Positions 31,596 through 37,471 of a DNA stretch of 37,471 bases are shown here, piece after piece. Position 1 is the first letter of the stretch. Each line of letters opens with the position of its first letter. The DNA is from Minisyncoccota bacterium. Lineage in GTDB: Bacteria; Patescibacteriota; Microgenomatia; UBA1400; PJMF01. Under the pieces are notes generated by a model. That model had not been told where the DNA came from. It did not search any database and worked only from the letters and a program-made list of their open reading frames with translations. The position numbers and the translations under genes were made by a program. The DNA is taken from contig PJMF01000020.1 in the NCBI GenBank assembly GCA_003173865.1, positions 1 to 37,471 on the forward strand, read 5' to 3'.

Positions 31596-32681
31596 ATGAA
31601 TCGAATTGATGCAGTTCGTCTTGCAAGTAACGAGACTCTTTCCCGCCGTTACTCTGCACTTAAACTGATTGAGATTCTTGCAAGTCGAGATCAAACCATG
31701 AGCGTCGTGGATGGCTGTGCAGGATATATTCTCGATTTACTCACAATTCCCGGTGCTACCAAAGCATTTCGCATGGGTGTTGTCGCCAGTAATTGGCAAT
31801 CAAAGGTAGAGCATGGAACACACTCACTCGAGAAGGCAAAGCAACTTGCGCTTCAATCTCTGAGTTTCCACAATGATGACATTGGTTTGGCAGCGGTGGA
31901 CGAGTTTGTAGCCATTGCACAGAAAAATCAGGGAGTATGGGGAACTCGAGTACTTTTTCCTCAAAGTGAAAAAAAAGTACCGCATCAACATCAGTTTATA
32001 CTCGCGCAATCAGCACTTTCTTTGGCGTATATGTATCTCAGAGGTCATATTAGTCATGAGACACATGCATATCGTCTCCCTTCCTCTACATATATTTCCA
32101 AAGAACTTATAAATCCAATTCAGGTGAGTAAGATTCATCGAATTTCTGATCTTTTGAACCAAACAAATCAAAAAATTGCGACGATGGAGTCTTGTACCGG
32201 CGGAGCACTCGCATCTGCCTTTGAGTCAGCGGGTACCGATGTAATAGATACTGCTTGGATTACCTACGATGAAGAGGCCAAAGTCAAATTGGGCGTGCCA
32301 ATAGAAGCAATGGCTTATGGAACGGTCTACAGTGAACGAGTCGCACTTGCCATGGCGCAGGCAATTCAGAAGCGAACGGGTGCCGAGATTGGTCTAGCAA
32401 CGACTGGAACTATGGATACTGCGGACACGAGAAAGTATCACACAGACACTAAACCTGGAACTGTCTTTTGTGCGATCTGTATAAATGGGCGAGAACCAAT
32501 CACTATGAGACTAGAACTTGTTCTCGATACGAGAGAGAGGATGAAGGCGATGGTGGTGAACAGGATGATTGATGAGTTACTGGCTGCGCTGAGTAGACAA
32601 CAAGTGGTACTCGAACCACATGCTTACATGGGGAGTCCAGTAGAATTAGGAACCCAATACTTTCTTCACCTCATGAAGTAA
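31596..32681 (+). CDS. Double CinA-C domain protein (NMN amidohydrolase-like)
   Basis: A 361-aa protein with two copies of the CinA C-terminal (PncC-type) fold. The second half (about 180-350) is well conserved: ESCTGGALASAF (ESCTGG at 198-203, with the catalytic Ser), TAWITYDEEAKVKLGV, AYGTVYSERVALAMAQ, LATTGT, and PGTVFCAICI. PncC deamidates nicotinamide mononucleotide in NAD recycling. The first half repeats the same pattern but with a broken site: VDGCAGYILDLL at 39, MGVVASNWQSKVEHG. That Asp/Gly/Cys version likely lacks catalysis and may serve dimerisation or regulation. It has an upstream promoter and overlaps the 3' end of the HAD gene by 36 bases. Confidence 0.8.
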   Translation: MNRIDAVRLASNETLSRRYSALKLIEILASRDQTMSVVDGCAGYILDLLTIPGATKAFRMGVVASNWQSKVEHGTHSLEKAKQLALQSLSFHNDDIGLAAVDEFVAIAQKNQGVWGTRVLFPQSEKKVPHQHQFILAQSALSLAYMYLRGHISHETHAYRLPSSTYISKELINPIQVSKIHRISDLLNQTNQKIATMESCTGGALASAFESAGTDVIDTAWITYDEEAKVKLGVPIEAMAYGTVYSERVALAMAQAIQKRTGAEIGLATTGTMDTADTRKYHTDTKPGTVFCAICINGREPITMRLELVLDTRERMKAMVVNRMIDELLAALSRQQVVLEPHAYMGSPVELGTQYFLHLMK

Positions 32682-33119
32682 ATTCTCGTAATCACTATAA
32701 AGCAGCACATTGCATCCAGCTGATTTTGCTGCTTTGATGTTTTCAGAACCATCATCTATATAAAGTATTTCATCAGGAATCATATTTATTTGATCGGCAA
32801 CTAATCTATAAGCCTCGGGAAGTTTTTTATTTGTATTCATTTTTTTTGCTGATAAAATTCCCGCAAAAACTGGCTGAAGATACGGTCGGAATTCCGGAGC
32901 ATCTTGAATGATATCGCTTGTAAAAATATAAATGGGTGTTTTATCTTTTAAAGATATGTAGAAATCGAGCAAATCGGTATTTAACTCAAAATAATCAAGG
33001 GGATTATAGTTAGGTTCTTGGGACAACTTTTTATGTAGATCATTCAAACTACCCAAATAACTTTTATCTTTAGGAAACAACAAAACTCTACAAAAATCAC
33101 TAATAATTGCTTTGATCAT
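32646..33119 (-). CDS. HAD-family hydrolase with altered catalytic motif
   Basis: The 157-aa protein has the HAD layout: motif I ISDFCRVLLF (D8, then Phe and Cys10 instead of the usual second Asp of DxD), motif II IFTSD, motif III a Lys in KKLPEAYRL, and motif IV LYIDDGSENI with the Asp pair for Mg. It is short with a reduced cap domain, like small HAD phosphatases. The second Asp normally acts as acid/base; its replacement by Cys suggests a changed or lost phosphatase activity. It lies 10 bases after the SGNH gene in the same operon and overlaps the cinA-like gene end-to-end. Substrate unknown. Confidence 0.72.
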   Translation of the reverse strand: MIKAIISDFCRVLLFPKDKSYLGSLNDLHKKLSQEPNYNPLDYFELNTDLLDFYISLKDKTPIYIFTSDIIQDAPEFRPYLQPVFAGILSAKKMNTNKKLPEAYRLVADQINMIPDEILYIDDGSENIKAAKSAGCNVLLYSDYENLLHEVKKVLGS

Positions 33120-33129
33120 ATTAACTTTC

Positions 33130-33807
33130 CTATTTGCTCTGCTGTATTAAATTCTTATTTTTCCAAGGTACCTGCCCAACTTTCTCAGCAAGTACTTGTG
33201 CTAACTTCTCATTATTTTCCTCATCAAGATGGATGCCATCTATAGGGCTCACTTTGAGTAATGGACCAAGATCGAGAAAATCCGCTTGTATTTCGTTTGC
33301 AACTTTAAGATATTCATTTCCAAACAACTTCGATTTTTCTTCTCCTCCGCGGTACCCCCACTCCGAAATAGTGTGGGCTTCGTCAATAATAGGCGGCGAA
33401 AGTAACAAAGTTCTTGGTTCTGACTCTTTCAAGTACTGACAAGCAAATGTCATCGCTTCTTTATATTTTGTGAAAACTGATGCAATCTCATCAGCACTTC
33501 GATGAAACTTTTCTTTTAAATCATTGGTCCCGAGAAGGAGAATCACCAAATCAACTGGCAGATGTGACAAAATACAACTTTGAAAGTACTCGAGACCATT
33601 TCTGCCAACGGCATTATGATCATCCAGATTTGTTGTTCGACCACGCAAACCTTCTTCAATGACTTCGTATTCTTTACCAAGTAAGTTTTGCAAAATTCCA
33701 GTCCAGCGTTCGTTGGCTGCGTATCTTTTCGTTACACCTGGGATTTTTCCAAAAGTGAGGGAGTCTCCGTAGCACAGGATTCGTTTGGTATTGGGATTGG
33801 GAGTCAT
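33130..33807 (-). CDS. SGNH/GDSL-family hydrolase
   Basis: 225 aa with all four SGNH blocks: GDSLTFG (Ser16 in block I), GLRGRTTN (Gly, block II), LLLGTNDLK (Asn, block III, 93-96) and DGIHLDEEN (Asp-x-x-His, block V). Such enzymes are esterases, lipases or acetyl-esterases acting on lipids or sugar acetates. The order and the block II RGRTT are close to arylesterase/TesA-like SGNH hydrolases. There is no signal peptide, so it should be cytosolic. Start follows a TGGTATAAA promoter; the HAD gene is co-transcribed. Confidence 0.88.
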   Translation of the reverse strand: MTPNPNTKRILCYGDSLTFGKIPGVTKRYAANERWTGILQNLLGKEYEVIEEGLRGRTTNLDDHNAVGRNGLEYFQSCILSHLPVDLVILLLGTNDLKEKFHRSADEIASVFTKYKEAMTFACQYLKESEPRTLLLSPPIIDEAHTISEWGYRGGEEKSKLFGNEYLKVANEIQADFLDLGPLLKVSPIDGIHLDEENNEKLAQVLAEKVGQVPWKNKNLIQQSK

Positions 33808-33820
33808 ACAATAAGGTCTA

Positions 33821-33829
33821 TTTATACCA
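33821..33829 (-). promoter_or_regulatory. Extended -10 promoter of the SGNH-HAD operon
   Basis: On the minus strand TGGTATAAA lies 13 bases before the ATG at 33807, giving a 5' leader of about six bases. It overlaps the last codons of the broken Nudix gene. Confidence 0.45.
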
Positions 33830-34271
33830 CAACTGCAACTCGCGGTTGAGTATATGTAGTCACAAACATATCAATTTCTTTATTCACAATTGCATCTCTA
33901 CAGATGGGAATGAGCCAAGATAAATTGCTCATCATATTTTTAGGCAATACGTTTACGGAGAACCATTCAACTTGTTCTTTTTCCAAGCTTCTTGCATCAC
34001 TCTCTTCTCCTTTATAAATTGCTGCCATGACATCAACATCGAATTGCGTAGAATGTAATTCGCCTATTTTTCTCCAATCAGATAACTTTGTCATCAGACC
34101 TGTTTCTTCTTTCACCTCCCGCTCGATACAGTGGGTATTTGTCTCACCATTCTCAAATTTTCCACCCAACCCATTGACTTTACCTTTTTACCACTCAGGA
34201 GAAAGCTTGTGTATCAAAAGGACTTTAGAAAGATTTTTGTTAAAGAGAAAACCAAGTGTGTAACGGATCAT
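33822..34271 (-). pseudogene. Nudix hydrolase gene interrupted by one stop codon
   Basis: Reading from an ATG at 34271 the frame gives MIRYTLGFLFNKNLSKVLL IHKLSPEW, then TAA (34188-34190), then KGKVNGLGGKFENGETN and a complete Nudix box GX5EX7REVKEETGL to the stop at 33822. The 27 residues before the stop are exactly the first beta strands of a MutT-type Nudix domain, and the expected Gln codon (CAA) has become TAA. The rest is open for 121 codons, so this looks like one point mutation. A downstream TTG (34169) could start a 115-aa fragment but it would lack the first strands. It sits between two small genes on the same strand. A sequencing error is possible. Confidence 0.75.
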
Positions 34272-34297
34272 AACAGTAATTTACATGTAACCGGAAT

Positions 34298-34549
34298 CTA
34301 CTTAAGAGCTTTATCAACCAATTTATTTATCTCAGCTCTACTCAATAGTTGTGGCGGTTCACCTCTTCCTATGAAGGGCCAAAGAGAAATAACTTGCATT
34401 GGCTTACCATGTCTTGTTTCAATTAGTTTCCTTCGTACATCAATTGGCGTATCTTGCAGAGATTCAATCGACTCGCCAGTTCTTTGTTCAATTGCACGCG
34501 CCAATTGAGATTGCTGAGGATTAATGGGAGGAGGTAAACCTTCTTTCAT
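34298..34549 (-). CDS. Small hypothetical protein, 83 aa
   Basis: Unrecognised. 83 aa with a Pro-rich start (EGLPPPINPQQSQ), a helix with Arg/Glu pairs, a WPFIGRGEPPQ turn, and a helical end EINKLVDKALK. No membrane segment or Cys/His clusters. It has an extended -10 promoter with leaderless spacing, which supports it being a real gene. It precedes the broken Nudix gene by 26 bases on the same strand. Confidence 0.6.
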   Translation of the reverse strand: MKEGLPPPINPQQSQLARAIEQRTGESIESLQDTPIDVRRKLIETRHGKPMQVISLWPFIGRGEPPQLLSRAEINKLVDKALK

Positions 34550-34555
34550 GTGTTT

Positions 34556-34564
34556 ATATTAACA
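34556..34564 (-). promoter_or_regulatory. Extended -10 promoter of the 83-aa gene
   Basis: On the minus strand TGT followed by TAATAT lies six bases (AAACAC) before the ATG at 34549. Same layout as the other leaderless genes. Confidence 0.5.
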
Positions 34565-34665
34565 TTTTTTGTTTAGTTCTTCAGGAGAAACTCTACAGAA
34601 GAACCTTAGAGTAGAAAACAAGAAATACTTTTAAGATCGAAATAAGACACATTCTAACAAAAACT

Positions 34666-34674
34666 TGATATACT
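34666..34674 (+). promoter_or_regulatory. Extended -10 promoter of the 174-aa gene
   Basis: TGA followed by TATACT (34669-34674) lies seven bases before the ATG at 34682, again leaving no room for a ribosome-binding site. Confidence 0.5.
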
Positions 34675-34681
34675 ATCTTTG

Positions 34682-35206
34682 ATGTTTAAAGAAAGAGCTG
34701 ATCAATTTGCAAATCTCACTCCTCAACATAGGCTCGAAAATTTTCTTCCAATTTCAATAGCTTCTCTTGTGCCAAAAGAATTTGTAACAGCTACTTCTAA
34801 AGTTGCTCAGCGCACAAAACCCAGAAATGGTGATATTGATTTTCATGAAATTGCAAAGAAACTTGTGGGAAGACGATTTGATACCTTAAATCTCTCCGCC
34901 TATGCATGGGCTTATCCCTGTCTAGTAGCTCGTTGCAAGTTATATGCTGAAATTAAATCAACAAATACAGAACTAGAAAAACTTATTGGACAATCAAAAG
35001 ACTTTCAAAGTCTACTTCAATTTGAAAGAGAAGTTTATCAGTCAGTATTAGTAGAGATCACTACACTCTTCAATCAAGAATTAGAATGGATACACCAGCC
35101 AGGATCTCCAACAACAAAACAATTAAGAGTGGTAATAGATTATATAGAGAAATACTTTTCTCAACCTCAAAACATTCAAAAAATTATTAAAATTGCTTCA
35201 ACCTAG
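34682..35206 (+). CDS. Hypothetical protein, 174 aa
   Basis: Unrecognised. A soluble, mostly helical 174-aa protein with no signal peptide. Charged helices FHEIAKKLVGRRFDTL, CKLYAEIKSTNTELEKLIG and LQFEREVYQSVLVEITTLF dominate; there is no catalytic motif I can name. The ATG at 34682 is preferred to the TTG three bases earlier because of the promoter spacing. Its codon use is AT-rich like the ATPase pair that follows, so all three may have arrived together. The frame beyond the TAG stays open for 41 codons, which is not long enough to argue for readthrough. Confidence 0.6.
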   Translation: MFKERADQFANLTPQHRLENFLPISIASLVPKEFVTATSKVAQRTKPRNGDIDFHEIAKKLVGRRFDTLNLSAYAWAYPCLVARCKLYAEIKSTNTELEKLIGQSKDFQSLLQFEREVYQSVLVEITTLFNQELEWIHQPGSPTTKQLRVVIDYIEKYFSQPQNIQKIIKIAST

Positions 35207-35485
35207 AAGGTCAATTCTATTCCCAACCAACATCGAAACCCTGTTGACCAATTCACTTTTGGAGCTGGTAAACGTAATCCGTTAGAACCTATACAATTTT
35301 GTAATTCGAAAGCTTATTTTACAACTTAAACCGAGTGATCTATGCGGTGAAAGTACCCGACTGTAGGGAAACGATGTCGGCGTTAATTTTCTAATTGACC
35401 GTCTTAGCGACAAAGATTGAATTTTGGTAATTCAGACCTTAAAAATCTCATTGCAACAAATTTTTGTACGAAATATTGTACATTA
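35207..35485. other. Gap without recognised gene
   Basis: No convincing ORF, RNA or repeat was seen. The first 126 bases continue the frame of the upstream gene after its TAG and could be remnant coding sequence. The remainder is moderately structured but gives no clear hairpin with a T-tract. Confidence 0.5.
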
Positions 35486-35513
35486 TTGACATATATGTAA
35501 TTTTTGCTAATAT
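35486..35513 (+). promoter_or_regulatory. Promoter of the AAA ATPase-RloB pair
   Basis: TTGACA (35486-35491), a 16-base spacer ending in TGC, and TAATAT (35508-35513) combine a perfect -35 with an extended -10, seven bases before the ATG at 35521. This is the strongest of the leaderless-type promoters. Confidence 0.7.
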
Positions 35514-35520
35514 AACTTAT

Positions 35521-36729
35521 ATGATTCATTCATTCTCGTGTAAAAATTTTTATTCATTCTGTGAAGACAGCGTAGTTGATTTTTCTGTTAATGACAAAAC
35601 TCCAGTAAATGACGGTTATTTTAAAGCTCCTTCTGGAACTCGGTTATCAAAAGTAGAGGCTGTAATAGGACCCAATGCTTCAGGTAAAACAAACCTTCTT
35701 AAGATCCTACCCTTTTTGAAATGGCTTATTATTGACTCGCTTAAAAATCCTTCTAATATTCTGCCGGTCCGTCCCTTTGCTTTTAACAACAATGTTCATC
35801 AACCTATGGAACTTTCTGTAGATTTTGAGATTGATGGTGATATTTTCTCATACACATTCTCTTTACAGAGTACTCGAATATTATCTGAGGAACTAAAAAT
35901 TCGTAATAAAACTAAACAAAAGGTAACTCTAAAGAGAGTATTTTTTCGTATTTGGGATGAGAAAAACCAAAAATATGATTTCGATGGAAAAAATTTTGAT
36001 TTACCAAAAGGATTTGAGAATTTACTGCCTCCAACTGGGAGTATAATTGCGCTTGCTAAAGGATTGAACCATAAACAGAGCCAAATAATTGCTAGTTATT
36101 GGGAAAAAGTCGAAACAAATGTAATTGAAGCTGGTTGGATTGGTGACCATTTGCTTCCAAATGCTAGTGCCAATTTAATTGAAACACTAAATTTCTATAG
36201 TGATAATAAAATTTTAAAAGAAGAGGCTGAGAAGTTATTAAAGCGATTTGATCTGGGATTAGAAGGTTTTGATATTAAAAAAGACCAGCAGCCTCAAAGT
36301 TTGCATCTTAACATCCGTGCAGTCCACTTATTTGGAGATCAAAAACAATATCTTCCTATACAATATGAATCCTCAGGAACTAAACAATTATTCATTTTAC
36401 TAAAAACAATATTACAGGTACTTTCTTCTGGAGGTATTGCTGTCTTGGATGAATTTGATGTTAATCTTCATCCAGATATGGTCTTGTCACTTTTTGACCT
36501 TTTCATCCAACCAGAAACTAATCCTCATCAGGCTCAATTACTATTTAGCACACATAGTCATATAGTTTTGAGCAGATTAGATAAATACCAAATTGTTTTA
36601 ATTGAAAAAAATAGCAATGGTATAAGTGAATGCTGGCGTTTAGATGAAATGTCGGGAGTACGTGCTGATGATAACTACTACACAAAATACCTTGCAGGTG
36701 CCTACGGTGCCGTTCCGAAAATCAACTAA
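35521..36729 (+). CDS. AAA15/AAA21-type ATPase, defence-like (AbiLi/RloA-like)
   Basis: 402 aa. An ABC/SMC-like head starts MIHSFSCKNFYSFCEDSVVDF, with Walker A GPNASGKTNLLK (50-61), a signature-like SSGTKQLFILL, Walker B AVLDEFDVNLHP (about 306-317) and a late STHSHIVLSRLD His switch. This is the domain order of AAA15/AAA21 ATPases (OLD-like) found in phage-defence pairs. The downstream RloB-like gene starts 17 bases later, matching the AbiLi-AbiLii/RloA-RloB arrangement, in which the ATPase senses infection and a TOPRIM-like partner is the effector. Start chosen at 35521 because of the promoter and family start. The region is more AT-rich than the dcw genes, consistent with transfer. Confidence 0.85.
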   Translation: MIHSFSCKNFYSFCEDSVVDFSVNDKTPVNDGYFKAPSGTRLSKVEAVIGPNASGKTNLLKILPFLKWLIIDSLKNPSNILPVRPFAFNNNVHQPMELSVDFEIDGDIFSYTFSLQSTRILSEELKIRNKTKQKVTLKRVFFRIWDEKNQKYDFDGKNFDLPKGFENLLPPTGSIIALAKGLNHKQSQIIASYWEKVETNVIEAGWIGDHLLPNASANLIETLNFYSDNKILKEEAEKLLKRFDLGLEGFDIKKDQQPQSLHLNIRAVHLFGDQKQYLPIQYESSGTKQLFILLKTILQVLSSGGIAVLDEFDVNLHPDMVLSLFDLFIQPETNPHQAQLLFSTHSHIVLSRLDKYQIVLIEKNSNGISECWRLDEMSGVRADDNYYTKYLAGAYGAVPKIN

Positions 36730-36746
36730 AGAAAGTTACAATTAAT

Positions 36747-37283
36747 ATGTCAAGAACGAATCCACATAAGAAAAAAAGACGCTTGGCAAAAAGAACTTTA
36801 TTGATTCATGGCGAAGGTGAAGAAGATTGTGTCTTTCTTAAGCACCTTAGAAGTCTTTATTCTCAGAATTCAAATTCTACATGCAAAATTAATAGAGGCA
36901 AAGGAGGAAGCGCTGATAGCATAGTTTTGCAGGCAATTAGGAGTCCTGGAGCCTACGATAAAAGGATAGTAATTCTAGATAATGATAAAGCTAAAAATGA
37001 AATGGCTAAAGCAAGACGACTTGCCAAAGAAAAAAATATTGAACTCATTGAACATACACCATGTATTGAAGCTATTCTACTCTCTATTTTAACCACTAAA
37101 AATAGTTTTAAGCAAAAAAACTCAAGTGAGTATAAGAAAGAATTCGAGTCAAAATATATAAATAGTAAAAAGAGATCCAAGATTACAGAGTATCAAAAAT
37201 TATTTTCAAAGAAAATGCTAGATCGGAAGAGATTAAAAATCAAAGAATTGGGCCTTCTTATAAGTTTATTTGAAAATAAATAA
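36747..37283 (+). CDS. RloB-like TOPRIM-type protein (putative AbiLii effector)
   Basis: 178 aa. After a basic N-terminus (HKKKRRLAKR), LLIHGEGEEDCVFLKHL carries the first acidic cluster (E23-E26 region), GKGGSADSIVLQAI and VILDNDKAK (Asp78/Asp80) the second, and TPCIEAILLSIL (106-112) matches the CxE..LL motif typical of RloB. Together these give a TOPRIM-like metal-dependent nuclease fold. In AbiL and related pairs this kind of protein is thought to act as the toxic effector released by the ATPase. The C-terminal third is very Lys-rich. No third gene follows; a tRNA-Gly lies downstream. Effector activity and trigger are not known here. Confidence 0.82.
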   Translation: MSRTNPHKKKRRLAKRTLLIHGEGEEDCVFLKHLRSLYSQNSNSTCKINRGKGGSADSIVLQAIRSPGAYDKRIVILDNDKAKNEMAKARRLAKEKNIELIEHTPCIEAILLSILTTKNSFKQKNSSEYKKEFESKYINSKKRSKITEYQKLFSKKMLDRKRLKIKELGLLISLFENK

Positions 37284-37401
37284 CCATTTTTTACCGGTAA
37301 CTTTAAACTCCAGGCTAACGGCAAAAAAACCTGGCTCGTAACAGGCTAAATCTTGATTTCCAAACTAATTTTCGAGAAGTTGCAAAACTATTACCGTATG
37401 G

Positions 37402-37471
37402 AGCGGGATACGGGAATCGGACCCGCTTCTGCTCCTTGGGAAGGAGCCATTCTACCAGTGAACTAATCCCG
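37402..37471 (-). tRNA. tRNA-Gly (anticodon CCC), first base beyond the window
   Basis: The minus strand gives (G)CGGGAT acceptor, D-arm GTTC/GAAT, anticodon arm GCTCC-TTCCCAA-GGAGC with anticodon CCC, T-arm GCGGG-TCCGATT-CCCGT, and ATCCCGC closing the acceptor. Discriminator T; no encoded CCA. The 5' G is cut off by the window end. Confidence 0.93.

Noticed and set aside
34188-34190. TAA reassigned to glutamine
   Set aside because: TAA is used as a normal stop at many gene ends in the window (for example murC, mraY and murB), so one internal TAA is better explained as a mutation or error.
34131-34508. + strand ORF over the Nudix and small-gene region
   Set aside because: It overlaps the minus-strand Nudix box and the 83-aa gene and has no recognisable protein features; the minus-strand reading explains the sequence better.
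35207-35332. Readthrough extension of the 174-aa protein
   Set aside because: The 41 open codons after the TAG are too few to exclude chance, and no family match was found.
35521-37283. PARIS (AriA-AriB) assignment
   Set aside because: The second gene matches RloB motifs rather than DUF4435, so AbiL-like is the closer comparison.
1-37471. CRISPR array
   Set aside because: No regularly spaced direct repeats were seen anywhere in the window.

Overview
The window looks like a chromosomal segment from a Patescibacteria (Candidate Phyla Radiation) type bacterium. I infer this from the compact, overlapping gene layout, the divergent cell-wall proteins, a eukaryote/IleRS2-like isoleucyl-tRNA synthetase, a CinA-like protein built of two domains, and many hypothetical genes. 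TGA is used as a normal stop (several ATGA junctions), so this is not a UGA-glycine lineage. The exact class cannot be fixed from the sequence alone.

Region 1 (1-14296) is a division and cell-wall cluster on the + strand: murE end, yvcK, murC, murB, murA, mraY, murL, murD, ftsW, murG, ftsQ, ftsA, ftsZ. The genes are packed with ATGA/TAATG overlaps. The cluster carries a MurL-type epimerase next to murD, which points to the alternative route that adds L-Glu and then epimerises it. MurA has Asp in place of the catalytic Cys. ftsA and ftsZ have their own promoter signals.

Region 2 (14303-16600) is accessory or regulatory: a degenerate Fic-like protein, a structured orphan small RNA with its own promoter and terminator, a DUF3800 protein, and a textbook T-box riboswitch. 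The T-box controls ileS (16708) and perhaps the genes tightly joined behind it: a 135-aa unknown, coaBC and rodA.

Region 3 (22250-24922) holds rplU, a Trm11-like tRNA methyltransferase wedged between L21 and L27, rpmA, and an orphan parB. Region 4 (24927-30129) has lepB divergent from a four-gene surface-polysaccharide operon (flippase, GT-C transferase, GT2 transferase, ligase/polymerase). Region 5 (30107-34549) holds an Ig-like membrane-anchored protein behind a tRNA-Thr, a 165-bp MITE-like inverted repeat, a double-CinA protein, HAD and SGNH hydrolases, a Nudix gene broken by one stop codon, and small unknowns. Region 6 (34682-37283) is visibly AT-richer and carries an AAA ATPase + RloB-like pair resembling AbiL-type phage defence. 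The window ends in a tRNA-Gly.

A recurring regulatory theme is a set of first-in-operon genes (ftsA, parB, the flippase, cinA, and the genes at 34549(-), 34682 and 35521) with an extended -10 box ending only 6-7 bases before the ATG. This predicts leaderless mRNAs, whereas genes inside operons often keep Shine-Dalgarno sequences.
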